Shown piece after piece: positions 15,501-23,703 of a stretch of 39,867 bases of DNA. The position numbers and the translations under genes are program-made. Positions within the stretch are counted from its first letter, which is position 1; the number at the start of each line of letters is the position of its first letter. A model generated the notes under the pieces. The model saw nothing but the letters and a program-made list of their open reading frames with translations. It did no database searches and had not been told where the DNA came from. Location of the stretch: the NCBI GenBank assembly GCA_031278095.1, contig JAITLC010000030.1, positions 1 to 39,867 on the forward strand, given 5' to 3'. This DNA comes from Treponema sp. (lineage in GTDB: Bacteria; Spirochaetota; Spirochaetia; Treponematales; Breznakiellaceae).

Positions 15501-17534
15501 GAGTTCTCCGTATAATCCTCCCATGATATAACCCGGTACTTCGGAATCGAAACTGTCCGACGCGGGAAGATTCATCGTCAGTTCCGAACTCTCCATGCCC
15601 GCGATCCGGTAGAGGCTCGATGTATCATTCTGCTCAAAACCTGTACCCAAAGTGATACGGGATTTCATATTTTCAGTCTCCCAGGAAGTTTCGGCGCCGA
15701 GACCGACGGTTCCCGGATTGGTTGCTCCTTCCTCGGAAAAGGTCTGTGGAGCGGTTCCCGGTAACTGCATGGCCTGTACATTCCAGCGGAGCCCCAGGCC
15801 GAGTCCTGCACTTAAAGGACCTGAATTTTCGTAGACGGCACCGAGCCCTGCTACCAGACTTCCCAGATCCGAACCGGCAGTTTTTTTAAGGTAGCGGATG
15901 CGGATAACTTCGTTGAAGCCCGCAGGGCTGGAGAGGCGCACCGTTCCAGTATTTTCGTCAAAGCCGGAGGAAGAATCCTCAAGGCCTCCCCGGAAAACCT
16001 GTACGGAACCGGGTACCACATCCGTCCCGATGGCATAGGAACCTGCGGAACTGTAGTTGGTAAAGCGGATACCCATATCCACAGGATTCTTCCAGGAACC
16101 GGGAAGATATAATTCTCCATAACGATCCGCCATGGGCCAGCGGGCTTCCGGTTTCCTTCTGTCCCTTACAGTTTCCTCCCGGATAAGTTCATAGATACCT
16201 CTGCGGATTTCACTACGGGCATAGAAGGGAAGCGTTGCGGCGACCGAGGCATCATCCAGGGAGAGAACCCTGTAGCCCGGAACACGATCCCCGGTGGAAA
16301 GGGTTACCAGTTCCGCATTGGCAGTGGCACTGGAAGGGGCCTCATAGCGGGAGAGGTTTTCAAAAGGGGAAAAAGCGCCGCCTTCCCGGAGCACGAGAAC
16401 CCTCGCCCCATTACTGAGGAGCAGATCCCCTGGCCGCTTGAGACCCGAACTGTCTCCGCATTGGGGATAGGAGGCAAGATCGTGATCCGGGCCGAACCAG
16501 TCCTGTACATCCGCCAGAAAACCGCTCCCCGGAGCAGTATAGCTCCCCAGTGAAAGATTCCAGGGCTGTCCGTTACCGTTCCTGCTGTAAGAGACGGCAA
16601 CCATGCCTGCAGGGCTTGTACTCAGCTCTACAAGGCCTGCCGCAGCTCCCGAGGCATACTCACCGGGCAGGGCCAGTCTCCAGCGGCGGCCCTGGTTATC
16701 CGATAGGCCGCCATTTTTATCTTCAAGGTAGACCTGGGGGGCCTGATCTAGATTGTCATCGGGAAGGACAAAGGAACGGTAACGGAGAGGATTTTTAAGT
16801 TCGGTATAGCTGTAGCTTCTCTCCCGGTTTCCCACAAAAACCCGCTCCTCCCTGGCGCCCATGTCGTAACGGAAGAGACTGTGGAATTTGATGTCCCCGC
16901 CGCCGAATTTTCCGTAAAGCCCGAATGCGTAGGGGTTGTCTCCTCCCAGATCGAGATAGGGGAAGCGCGGAAAATCGAGACCCGTATTGCCGATACCAAC
17001 ATACTGAACCGGCTCGTTCCCCATACCCTGATAGCCTGCCCGGTATGTGTTTACATTGGGCGTATTTCCGTCTTCCTGAAAACTGGCTTCTAAAAACCAG
17101 CGTTCCCGTATCCAGAGTGAGAGCGTAAGATCCGCTTCCTGTGTAAAAAGTACCGGAGAATCTTCGGATTTGGCGTAAAATTGATTGAATTCCCGGTTAT
17201 AGGAGAAGCCGTAATTAGCCTGCAGGGTACTGTTCCAGAAACCTGAAATGAAGAGATCCACGTCGGTATCTCCCAACTGAAAACTGGCCAGTTCTGTCTT
17301 CGCTTCTTCGGTGATACGTTTCTTCAGGACTTCAATGTCCATCTCCAGAGCAGGACTTTCCGCTTTTTCGGGACCGGAGGCTTCCAGAAGTGGGTATTTT
17401 TCGGTAACTTCGACCTCCTGGGCCGTGATGAATGCCGGGCAAAGGGAGATCACGAGAAGGGCAAGAAATAACGGAACTCTCTGCCGGACACTGTAAGAGC
17501 GAAGGCGGGGATAAGGGCTTAGCAAGGCATACAT
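12504..17534 (-). CDS. Giant exported, probably outer-membrane beta-barrel protein (1676 residues)
   Basis: I do not recognise a named gene. A TTG at 17591 extends the frame, but ATG 17534 is the better start: it gives a basic N-region followed by VPLFLALLVISLCPAFITA, a signal peptide cleaved before QEVE. The body is beta-rich with alternating aromatic and polar residues, many W/Y/F-G turns, and a C-terminus ending LKVFF, typical of outer-membrane proteins. Around residues 510-570 an extracellular-style strand repeat (VVPGSVQVFRGG, then NTGTVRLSSPAGFNEVIRIRYLKK) resembles modules of very large translocon-type proteins such as SprA; this is only a similarity of pattern. A peptide PSPQPSPRNPAAFGSEAR near residue 820 looks like an in-frame repeat insertion. 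Likely a client of the BamA/TamB/Skp module encoded further right. Confidence 0.75.
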   Translation of the reverse strand: MYALLSPYPRLRSYSVRQRVPLFLALLVISLCPAFITAQEVEVTEKYPLLEASGPEKAESPALEMDIEVLKKRITEEAKTELASFQLGDTDVDLFISGFWNSTLQANYGFSYNREFNQFYAKSEDSPVLFTQEADLTLSLWIRERWFLEASFQEDGNTPNVNTYRAGYQGMGNEPVQYVGIGNTGLDFPRFPYLDLGGDNPYAFGLYGKFGGGDIKFHSLFRYDMGAREERVFVGNRERSYSYTELKNPLRYRSFVLPDDNLDQAPQVYLEDKNGGLSDNQGRRWRLALPGEYASGAAAGLVELSTSPAGMVAVSYSRNGNGQPWNLSLGSYTAPGSGFLADVQDWFGPDHDLASYPQCGDSSGLKRPGDLLLSNGARVLVLREGGAFSPFENLSRYEAPSSATANAELVTLSTGDRVPGYRVLSLDDASVAATLPFYARSEIRRGIYELIREETVRDRRKPEARWPMADRYGELYLPGSWKNPVDMGIRFTNYSSAGSYAIGTDVVPGSVQVFRGGLEDSSSGFDENTGTVRLSSPAGFNEVIRIRYLKKTAGSDLGSLVAGLGAVYENSGPLSAGLGLGLRWNVQAMQLPGTAPQTFSEEGATNPGTVGLGAETSWETENMKSRITLGTGFEQNDTSSLYRIAGMESSELTMNLPASDSFDSEVPGYIMGGLYGELSSANQWNLIYQNYQESTALGTTIREIGWDGAREVSGKTGPFPVRDPLLTDKTDVLGAEFSLGFGKTWAGFEVPLGDEGTMLEETKAIEVPFRFHSFGGDYSDFALILQIGILSEKDSAFTENPALIMERQIYPSPQPSPRNPAAFGSEARIETVQLNDEDRRKLRGATYFRIIALKQGLSSIDGTVLLAPPILHASPFRPVIVKDGVIKSAKDSIGQSSVSAREWLDESLGLKYGDIIDRLHPSGDQKVLQTGWEQLAGRESPGVDGRTAGIPLSEYRVLSFFFKAPAFSNQMPARLRFLLGRGPESLGRDRETYLEGTVPLSAFVPGEWNKVEVRYAGLGQGISVEGNGIPGASFTYRPSLESRSGELVPGKSGYTAFFIDSEGLRVPDGGFSLDEIILEDSAPAFRLNGGTAFEWKRPGTLLQAGKTIIFSDPVFNTALETGLRGDPFTAESVSSGGVISRSNGELKVLGTDIKGNYGLTWQDNNLNGEGSDIYWDAGHGISRAWGPFSAAENFGLSPEDGTMEHSAELTLSRFLRSRVNAETNLEEEILERNWEIQTSWTSPRVYIPAPALNLNAGWKEDEKGDWIENYGMAWVESWGKMVPNLGGGARERNIHGLGSLSLGTKPLGVSFSLEGISDFIALSNSTISTSSSRLDFPLNLNPVNILFRGERSFSRSLAFSGADALDDGELYWNSINDSLPLWRLFPFYSLWSDDSRRAMEEGPGSALFSPQTDYSSFDDKYSIQGQFPNHYDIKAFFIPSSAGINIGRALEKRMDTNRDTLNWGGNLGFSAVNMFGAFGVYPLVSFYEGDEYAHALELSVAQPRREDGAHFLEDDSFRIQSSFDAAFHGFTGEELALSNTATASFNGSGFSMGTSQNWLESMEVSWTVPTKKSLLSVFYNFVAGAVRTQGSWLKLSELLDSEYEQFRREKAELTISRTINQNDYLTWNLILGHESIIRILGRLDFSVFAELDIVQDETAKTLSFLGTIGTTLKVFF

Positions 17535-17540
17535 GTATTC

Positions 17541-17546
17541 AGTATA
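17541..17546 (-). promoter_or_regulatory. Candidate -10 box (TATACT) for the giant exported protein gene
   Basis: On the minus strand TATACT is followed by GAATAC and then the ATG at 17534, with no Shine-Dalgarno. The -35 region is poor. It shows the same leaderless pattern as the upp-like and tmk starts. Confidence 0.4.
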
Positions 17547-17590
17547 ATAATCGGCAGAATAGACTCTGTACCAGTAGTATTGAGGTATCA

Positions 17591-17878
17591 ATGATCGTGT
17601 CCATGATTCAGTTTATTTTTGAAATTCCGGAAGTGGACAACATAAAGGAAAAACGGCGGATAATCCGTTCCCTCAAGGATAAGCTCCAGCGCAGGTTCAA
17701 CATGAGCGTTGCCGAAGTGGATCTCCAGGATTCCCTGAGTTTTGCCCACATCGGGGGTGTTCTAGTTTCCAATTCCCGCAGTTTCGGCGAAACGGTACTC
17801 CAGAAGGCTTTTCAAATAGTCGAGCGCGATTTACCGGTTCGTATTCAGGACATGAGCATCCATTCCGAGGAATTTTAA
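17591..17878 (+). CDS. DUF503 (YlxP-like) family protein
   Basis: A small cytoplasmic protein of 95 residues. It begins MIVSMIQFIFEIP and continues with the family signatures LKDKLQRRFNMSVAEVDLQD and the ending VERDLP. The start is the ATG at 17591, with GAGG 5 nt upstream. YlxP proteins are often encoded next to rbfA/truB/infB and are suspected to help ribosome maturation, but this copy is not in that context. It is divergent from the giant exported protein gene and 2 bp before a lipoprotein gene, so they are probably co-transcribed. Confidence 0.88.
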   Translation: MIVSMIQFIFEIPEVDNIKEKRRIIRSLKDKLQRRFNMSVAEVDLQDSLSFAHIGGVLVSNSRSFGETVLQKAFQIVERDLPVRIQDMSIHSEEF

Positions 17879-17880
17879 GC

Positions 17881-18531
17881 ATGCATAAAAAGGTGTTTCT
17901 CTCTCTCCTCTTTCTTTCCCTGTTCCTGGTTTCCTGTATCGGTGTAAAGGCCGGTATTTCCATCGACTCGGGAGGAAAAGGCCGTATGTCCCTGGAATAC
18001 CGTATCCTGCGGGAATTTGAAGCCCTTGGACGTCTCGATGGCAACGAGGCCTGGCCCATCATCCCTGCGGGAAAGGCGGATCTGGAGCGGAGTCTTGAAC
18101 GGCTTCCCGGAATGAAGTTGAGAGCATTTTCTCAAAAGGATGAAGGGAACGATACCCTGATTCATGCCGAAATGGAATTTTCTTCTGTGGAAAACCTGCT
18201 CCCGTTTCTCGATGCATGGGGTGAGAGAGCCCTCTATCGGAGTGAAAATGGCAAAAAACGACTCTTCCTCTGTCTGAATCCCGGTGGAAAGCTGTATGAT
18301 CCGCAGCTTATCGCAATCTTTAACCGGTTTTCAGGGGCTTATGTCTGGGAATTGAGCCTTACCGCGCCCGCAACGGTTTCACTTGCGGCAAAAGACGGGA
18401 AGGGGAATCCCCTTGCGGAACTGCCCGGGGGAGTAAAGCTTGAAGAAAACGGTAAAACGGCACGTTTTTCTATAGCCCCAGCTACTATCCTCTCTGAGGA
18501 AAACGGTCTCACTCTCGATTTTTCATGGTAA
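17881..18531 (+). CDS. Small lipoprotein, function unknown
   Basis: A 216-residue protein with the signal sequence MHKKVFLSLLFLSLFLVSC; the LVSC lipobox gives lipidation at Cys19. The mature part begins with a beta strand pattern (GVKAGISIDSGGKGRMSLEYRI), followed by mixed alpha/beta sequence without a motif I can name. The overall shape (short strand, GxGxxSLEY, a helical region with paired residues, a beta end) recalls LppM-like lipoproteins, but the match is weak. It starts 2 bp after the DUF503 stop. Its last 23 bp overlap the convergent membrane-protein gene. Confidence 0.75.
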   Translation: MHKKVFLSLLFLSLFLVSCIGVKAGISIDSGGKGRMSLEYRILREFEALGRLDGNEAWPIIPAGKADLERSLERLPGMKLRAFSQKDEGNDTLIHAEMEFSSVENLLPFLDAWGERALYRSENGKKRLFLCLNPGGKLYDPQLIAIFNRFSGAYVWELSLTAPATVSLAAKDGKGNPLAELPGGVKLEENGKTARFSIAPATILSEENGLTLDFSW

Positions 18532-19816
18532 CCAGACTCAGGGCAAGGGCCCGGAGCAGGAGCAGCAGGAAGGGAAGTATCAGCAGGGCGGCGGACAGAA
18601 GCCGCATGTACCCTGCATCTGCAAGAAGTTTTAGGTAAGCGGGGAAACCGTTCCGGTAAAACAGGGGGAGCAATATCAGCGGAAGGGGGGCGAGGATTGC
18701 ACAGATCCATACCAGGACAGGGTTTTTCAGGATTCTGCCCGGAAGCAGCAACAGGAAGGTTCCCAAAAGAACGGGGAGATAGATAATATTAATCGCCAGT
18801 ACGACAAACATTTCCGCATTCATTGAAAAGAGGGCGGCGGCTCCGAAAATTTCGGCCGGAGGGGATCTGGGTCTTCTTTCGCTCCGTAAAACCACTGCTA
18901 TGAACCACACAAGGCTGCATGCGTTGCAGAAAAGAAAAGCGGTCAGTATAAGCCCTTCCGAAAGGAAAAAAGTATGCCCCGCCAGGGAGAAAACGTTGTA
19001 ATGCAGGGATGAATCATCCCGGTAAATGCCCGTTTGTACTGCATAACGGGCAATCAGTCTGCCCAGAGCTTCAGGATCAATGGGACGGCTGCCTTCCCGT
19101 GCCTCCGCCTGCAGGGCCCTGAACCCCCGACTCCGGAGCTTCCGGAGTTCAGCACTGGACTGTGCGATGCCGAGCCTGAGAAGCTCAGCGGGTTCTCCAA
19201 AACTGTATGCCATATTCTCCTCATCACAGAGCCGGGGCAGGGGTTTAAGCATATCCAACTCAACGAGGGAAGATTCCGTACCATGATGAAAAACGAGTGT
19301 ACCGGGACGCTCCGCAGGCTCAAGCCTGAAAATCAGAGTATAAAACGGATCGTTTATGATGCTCTCCGCCGCAGGAAAAACCTCTTCCCCCTCCGGAGAC
19401 GCCTCCCCATCGCCGGGAAAAGCGGCAAAACAGTCCGCGGGGATCTCCTCCATGGCTGTTATTTCCCTGACAAAGGCAAGGGCGGTTTCTGTGGAAAAGA
19501 GAAACTTCCCATCCTCTTCGTTAAGGGGACAGAGGAACACAAAAGTCCGGGGCTCTTCATTTTCCGGCCGGTTTTTTGCAGGAATCCGGATGAATACCGA
19601 CGGGGACTTCCCCTCTTCCGCGGTATCAAAAACATCTTCAAAGGGATAGATCCGTCCCTCTTCCCAGGATACTTCACGCTCATCAAGGAGGCTTTTTAGT
19701 CTTTCAAGGGGGGAATCTTCGGGTACAGGCCCGGCCGGGGTTCCGGAACTTGTCCGGCTCCAGATAAAGTATGGAAAATATAAAACCAGCGTCATCAAGA
19801 CGAGCAGACGGATCAT
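18509..19816 (-). CDS. Membrane protein with N-terminal anchor, extracytoplasmic domain and C-terminal helices; unknown function
   Basis: A 435-residue protein. The start is taken at ATG 19816, giving MIRLLVLMTLVLYFPYFIW, a signal or anchor helix. The open frame runs 32 codons further upstream, but those codons are the palindromic repeat at 19818-19990. Residues ~25-290 form an extracytoplasmic alpha/beta domain with repeated aligned strands (SVFIRIPA, TFVFLCPLN, TLIFRLEPA, TLVFHHG) and an AFPGDGEASPEGEE loop. Four or five hydrophobic helices follow from about 295 to 430. The layout recalls large membrane-anchored hydrolase-like proteins of spirochaetes, but I see no catalytic set. The promoter would have to lie in or beyond the repeat. 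Confidence 0.7.
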   Translation of the reverse strand: MIRLLVLMTLVLYFPYFIWSRTSSGTPAGPVPEDSPLERLKSLLDEREVSWEEGRIYPFEDVFDTAEEGKSPSVFIRIPAKNRPENEEPRTFVFLCPLNEEDGKFLFSTETALAFVREITAMEEIPADCFAAFPGDGEASPEGEEVFPAAESIINDPFYTLIFRLEPAERPGTLVFHHGTESSLVELDMLKPLPRLCDEENMAYSFGEPAELLRLGIAQSSAELRKLRSRGFRALQAEAREGSRPIDPEALGRLIARYAVQTGIYRDDSSLHYNVFSLAGHTFFLSEGLILTAFLFCNACSLVWFIAVVLRSERRPRSPPAEIFGAAALFSMNAEMFVVLAINIIYLPVLLGTFLLLLPGRILKNPVLVWICAILAPLPLILLPLFYRNGFPAYLKLLADAGYMRLLSAALLILPFLLLLLRALALSLVTMKNRE

Positions 19817-19817
19817 G

Positions 19818-19990
19818 AATGAAGAACCCGGGAGCAAGCTCCCGGGTATCTTCGTTCTATAAGGTATGGATTGTATGCGGGGTTCATACCAATTTATACT
19901 TTTATTGTCCATTATTCACTCCTATTACTCCAATTACACTATTTCGCAGCAGGAGCAAGCCCCTGAGTATGAACCCTGCCTGCGAATCAA
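19818..19990. repeat. Nested-palindrome repeat, copy A
   Basis: A 173-bp element in three parts: hairpin ACCCGGGAG-CAAG-CTCCCGGGT (19826-19847) followed by a shared block CTTCGTTCTATAAGGTATGG; an outer arm GGGTTCATAC (19880-19889) paired with GTATGAACCC (19967-19976); and between those arms an AT-rich filler plus an inner hairpin CAGGAG-CAAG-CCCCTG. It ends CTGCGAATCAA. The first ~70 bp are almost identical to copy B at 21501, while the filler differs completely. Confidence 0.9.
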
Positions 19991-20112
19991 GTATAGAAAA
20001 AGGAACCCTCTCTTCATAGATATTGAAAAGTAAATAATCCGCTACTATATTAAAATTGTTTGGAAATTTAAGTTTTCCGGACAATTCTATTGAACTGAGG
20101 AGCAGACAAGGT

Positions 20113-20796
20113 TTGAAAATCAGGTACTCCGCCGCCTTCGGCATGATTTTTTTGCTTCTCTGCGCCTGTTCACGCACGGAACCGACGATCAGCTACGGTT
20201 TTATCCAACTGGTGTATTACCAGGGTGAAGCGGAGTCCGAAAACCCCGGGGCCGCGGGCCGAAGTTCCCCGCCGGAGGAGCGCTACTCGTTTTTTGTCAT
20301 TCCGGATGCCGAGGACGGTATTGACGATATCGAAGAGATGTATTTTTACCATGACAAACAGGAACTCCGCTGGCATATCGACAGGGAAGACTGGATAGTC
20401 CATGAATACGAAGGAACTACATGGATCGGTACCAGAGCCATTGCCATGCCGGGAAACGAAGCGCTCCCCAGGGGGCAGTTCCGGGCGGTGATAATCAACC
20501 GGGGGGGCGAAAAATCGGAACGGTTCTTTACCTTTGATGCTCCCGCCGAAAATTCCCATCCTTTTCCATTTCTGGAAATTTCAGATGACTCCTGGCGGAT
20601 AGATTCCGCTTATCCGAAAAACCAGTTTATCTGCTACGATATTGAAGGCAGTTTTGTAAAAGTACAGGAACTGGAAGACCGCGACGGCCTCGTCTCGGAA
20701 CTGAATCTTCCGCAGGAAGTTAGAACCGTAGCCCTCTGGGCGGAAGACCCGGAATACTCCACCTCCGCCCTTACCGATGTAGTGCGGGTCAGGTAA
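20113..20796 (+). CDS. Lipoprotein, function unknown
   Basis: A 227-residue exported protein. The open frame starts at TTG 20056, but TTG 20113 gives a compact signal peptide [19 protein letters not shown] with a lipobox ending at the second cysteine; GAGGAG and AAGG lie upstream. The choice between the two TTGs is uncertain. The mature protein is beta-rich ([46 protein letters not shown]), and its strand pattern resembles an immunoglobulin-like or carbohydrate-binding sandwich, without a nameable motif. It shares one base with the trmB start (TAATG), so the two are tightly coupled. Confidence 0.7.
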   Translation: MKIRYSAAFGMIFLLLCACSRTEPTISYGFIQLVYYQGEAESENPGAAGRSSPPEERYSFFVIPDAEDGIDDIEEMYFYHDKQELRWHIDREDWIVHEYEGTTWIGTRAIAMPGNEALPRGQFRAVIINRGGEKSERFFTFDAPAENSHPFPFLEISDDSWRIDSAYPKNQFICYDIEGSFVKVQELEDRDGLVSELNLPQEVRTVALWAEDPEYSTSALTDVVRVR

Positions 20797-21500
20797 TGCC
20801 GGGCCTGGAAATTGAATCGGGCATAAAACAAAGTTTTATGGGGGACATCAAATCCTTTGTGCTCAGATCCGGCAGAACAACAGAAGCGCAGAAACGCTCC
20901 CGGGAAAAATTCTCCCCGTTTTACTGCATTCCTTTTTCGGAAAGTCTCCTGGATTTTACCCGGGTCTTCGGCAACGGTAATCCGCTTACCGTGGAGATAG
21001 GTTTCGGCATGGGTATTGCCACCGCCCGGATCGCCGCCGCAAACCCGGGGATAAATTACCTGGGCATCGAAGTTTTCAGGGCCGGAGTAGGACGGCTCCT
21101 TTGGGAGATCGAAAGCAGAAATTTACAAAATGTCAGAATCATCGAACATGATGCGGTAGAAGTTCTGTCAAAGATGATCCCGCCTTCTTCCGTTACGGCC
21201 TTTCATATTTTTTTCCCCGATCCCTGGCCTAAGAGAAGACATCAAAAACGGAGGTTGATAAAAAGGCCCTTTACCGGTCTTTTGGCAGAAAAACTAAAGG
21301 CCCGGGGCTATATATACGTGGTAAGCGACTGGGAAGACTATGCCCTGTGGGCTCTGGCGGAATTATCCGCTACCCCCGGTCTCCGCAACAATTTTGAGAG
21401 TTTTGCCCCGGCTCAAGCCTGGAGGCCGCGCACCAAATTTGAAGAAAAAGGGCTTCTAAAGGGACACGGAGTAAGGGAACTGTACTTTGTAAAGGATTGA
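20796..21500 (+). CDS. trmB: tRNA (guanine-N7-)-methyltransferase
   Basis: Uses S-adenosylmethionine to methylate G46 in the tRNA variable loop. A 234-residue protein with the SAM-binding motif VEIGFGMG near residues 66-73, then YLGIEV, the acidic NVRIIEHDA, and the TrmB hallmark [14 protein letters not shown] near 141-154. The C-terminal [19 protein letters not shown] is also typical. Length is normal. The ATG overlaps the preceding lipoprotein stop by one base. The repeat element at 21501 begins immediately after its stop codon. Confidence 0.95.
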   Translation: MPGLEIESGIKQSFMGDIKSFVLRSGRTTEAQKRSREKFSPFYCIPFSESLLDFTRVFGNGNPLTVEIGFGMGIATARIAAANPGINYLGIEVFRAGVGRLLWEIESRNLQNVRIIEHDAVEVLSKMIPPSSVTAFHIFFPDPWPKRRHQKRRLIKRPFTGLLAEKLKARGYIYVVSDWEDYALWALAELSATPGLRNNFESFAPAQAWRPRTKFEEKGLLKGHGVRELYFVKD

Positions 21501-21645
21501 AATGAAGAACCCGGGAGCAAGCTCCCGGGTATCTTCGTTCTATAAGGTATGGATTGTATGCCCGGGTTCATACCCGCAAACGAAAACTGTTACGAAATTG
21601 AAACCGGAGCAAGCTCCGGGGTATGAACCCGGGCCTGCGAATCAA
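21501..21645. repeat. Nested-palindrome repeat, copy B
   Basis: A 145-bp element with the same order as copy A: hairpin 21509-21530 (perfect 9-bp stem, CAAG loop), then outer arms CCCGGGTTCATACC (21561-21574) and GGTATGAACCCGGG (21620-21633), a perfect 14-bp stem, enclosing an inner hairpin CCGGAG-CAAG-CTCCGG (21604-21619). It starts one base after the trmB stop, so it could also serve as that transcript's 3' structure. Confidence 0.92.
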
Positions 21646-21755
21646 CAACCCTGCAGAGCTTCGGGGTATGTTGTTCTCATGAGGTATTGGCCTCGGGTTT
21701 AATACCCTTATGACCGCCCCGGAGGGGCGGGGTATTAAGCCCTCGCCGCGAATAA
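21646..21755. repeat. Nested-palindrome repeat, copy C (diverged), directly upstream of the ligase gene
   Basis: Tandem to copy B and alignable end to end. The first hairpin is degraded (CTGCAGAGCTTCGGGG). The shared block reads GTTGTTCTCATGAGGTATTGG. Outer arms GGGTTTAATACC (21695-21706) and GGTATTAAGCCC (21731-21742) pair with one G-T wobble. The inner hairpin is CGCCCC-GGA-GGGGCG (21715-21729). Its end, CGCGAATAAG, runs into the ligase ribosome site. Confidence 0.85.
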
Positions 21756-21765
21756 GGGAAGAGAA

Positions 21766-23703
21766 ATGACCGGAGAAGAGAAACGTATCGCCGAACTGGA
21801 AAAACTCATAAAGAAATATCAGGATTCCTACTATAATGGTGAACAGGAAATTACAGACGCCGAATTTGACGCTCTCTGGGATGAATTAAAAAAACTCGAT
21901 CCCGGCAATTCCATCCTTAAAAAAGTGGGAGAGGACAGCGCCGACGGTTTCCCTAAGGAAAAACACATTATCCCCATGGGAAGCCAGGAAAAGGCGGCAA
22001 ACCCCCGGGAATTCCGGGAATGGGTTTCCAAAACCGGGGCGCGTAAATATATCGTACAGTACAAACTTGACGGGGCAAGCCTTGAGCTTCAGTATGAAAA
22101 AGGGATATTGCGCAGGGCTGTTACCAGGGGCGACGGCTTGATTGGCGACGAAATTACAGGCAACGCAAAACGCATGAATGGCGTGAGCGAAAAGATAGCC
22201 GCAAATTTTACCGGCGGCGTGCGGGGTGAAGTGGTGATGAGCCATGAGGTCTGGAAGACAAAATACAGCGACAAGGCAAACTGCCGCAATGCGGCTAACG
22301 GTATCATGCGCCGCAAAGACGGTACAGGCTGTGAGGATCTGATGTATATTACCTACGATGCCGCTGCTGTGGACAACGATGATTTTTTCAGCGACGAGGG
22401 GGCAAAACTTGCATGGCTTAAAAAACAGGGGTTTTCGGTAACCGAAACAAAAGAATTCGGTGAGGCCGAGCAGATCATTGCCTACCGGGACAAGGTGGCC
22501 GAAAACCGCGCTCAACTCCCCGTGGATATTGACGGACTTGTAGTCAAAGACAAACAAACCGATCAGGCGGATCTCCGCAAGGCAAGGCCGGAAAGGCAGA
22601 TCGCCTTCAAGTTTGAACTGGAAACTGCCGTAAGTGTTTTGAAAGCCGTGGAATGGAGCGAGAGCGGAGCTACCTATACCCCCATTGGGATTGTAGAACC
22701 GGTGCGGCTTGCGGGGACTACGGTTCAGCGGGCAAACCTTAATAACCCCGGCATGATCCGTGGCATGGGATTGAAGATCGGCAGCAGAGTAATGATTGTA
22801 AAGCGCGGTGAGATTATTCCCAAGATCGAAGGTCTTGCCGCGGAAGGCTCAAGAGCGAATGCCGCTGAACTGACAGAGATTGTGTTTCCCGGTACCTGCG
22901 GAGCCTGCGGTACGGAACTGGTAGACGGCGGCACAAGACTTTACTGTCCCAATACGGACTGTCCCAAACGCCTCTTGCACCGGCTTGAAAAATGGACGAA
23001 GGTTCTGGATATACGGGAACTCGGTGAAAAACTCATCCGGCGGCTTTTTGACAAGAACAGGGTTCGTCACATACCGGATCTCTACACCCTTGAAGCGGAA
23101 GAACTCTCCGAATTTGAACGTATGGGTGAGCTTTCCGCAACAAAGGTACTGCGTCATATCCGCAGCCCCCGTGAGCTTTCCCTTGCCTCTTTTATTGCGG
23201 GCTTTGATTTTGAAGGGGTAGGGGAGTTGATCATGGAAAAGGCGGCTTCTTACGGCTTTGATAGCCTCGATAAACTCCGCTCCGCACAAACGGCGGATCT
23301 TGCGGCGGTCTACGGCCTTGGGGAAATTACCGCGCAGACCATTGTCGACGGCCTAAAGGAATGCGCCGCCGAAATTGACGGAGTTCTTGCAACGGGGATC
23401 ATCAGCATTGCTCCTCCTCCCTCTCCGGAAAATCAGCCCCTAAAGGGAAAGAGTTTCTGTTTTACAGGAGAGCTTAAAAGCATGAAGCGCAGCCAGGCTG
23501 AGGAGATGGTAAAATCCTTGGGAGGCAGCGCAAAGTCTTCCGTGGTAAAGGATCTGTCCTACCTTGTTACCAATGATCCTGAATCGGGGAGCGGCAAAAA
23601 TAAAAAAGCCGCCGAATTTGGAGTGGCGATAATAAACGAAGAGCAGTTGCTTGAACTCCTAAAAAACGGAGGAAAGAAAGAAAGACAGGGAGAACTGTTC
23701 TAA
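21766..23703 (+). CDS. ligA: NAD+-dependent DNA ligase, divergent LigA type
   Basis: Seals nicks in duplex DNA using NAD+. A 645-residue protein with the full LigA domain order: Ia domain (SYYNGEQEITDAEFDALWDEL), adenylation domain with nucleophile Lys100 in YKLDG, TRGDG, an OB domain, a four-cysteine zinc finger (CGACG, then CPNTDC, about 380-400), helix-hairpin-helix repeats, and a C-terminal BRCT domain (GKSFCFTGELK to the end). Several canonical motifs are altered: PMGSQEKA where LigA usually has PMLSLDNA, KLDGAS for KIDGLA, and NCRNAANGIMRR for NPRNAAAGSLRQ. It may therefore be a second, specialised ligase. It ends RQGELF, a clamp-binding-like motif. AAGGGAAGAG precedes the ATG. Confidence 0.92.
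   Translation: MTGEEKRIAELEKLIKKYQDSYYNGEQEITDAEFDALWDELKKLDPGNSILKKVGEDSADGFPKEKHIIPMGSQEKAANPREFREWVSKTGARKYIVQYKLDGASLELQYEKGILRRAVTRGDGLIGDEITGNAKRMNGVSEKIAANFTGGVRGEVVMSHEVWKTKYSDKANCRNAANGIMRRKDGTGCEDLMYITYDAAAVDNDDFFSDEGAKLAWLKKQGFSVTETKEFGEAEQIIAYRDKVAENRAQLPVDIDGLVVKDKQTDQADLRKARPERQIAFKFELETAVSVLKAVEWSESGATYTPIGIVEPVRLAGTTVQRANLNNPGMIRGMGLKIGSRVMIVKRGEIIPKIEGLAAEGSRANAAELTEIVFPGTCGACGTELVDGGTRLYCPNTDCPKRLLHRLEKWTKVLDIRELGEKLIRRLFDKNRVRHIPDLYTLEAEELSEFERMGELSATKVLRHIRSPRELSLASFIAGFDFEGVGELIMEKAASYGFDSLDKLRSAQTADLAAVYGLGEITAQTIVDGLKECAAEIDGVLATGIISIAPPPSPENQPLKGKSFCFTGELKSMKRSQAEEMVKSLGGSAKSSVVKDLSYLVTNDPESGSGKNKKAAEFGVAIINEEQLLELLKNGGKKERQGELF

Noticed and set aside
19819..20019. Small ORFs beginning MKNPGASSRVSSFYKV at 19819 and 21502
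   Set aside because: They are translations of the nested-palindrome repeat. The shared peptide reflects repeat identity at DNA level; the frames diverge and end right after.
21501..21755. Chromosomal integron attC sites (known in Treponema denticola)
   Set aside because: The palindromes are folded and have variable centres like attC, but no RYYYAAC/GTTRRRY core sites and no integrase or cassette-type gene array are present.
19818..21755. CRISPR array
   Set aside because: Only three copies, 110-173 bp each, not regularly spaced, no short unique spacers and no cas genes.
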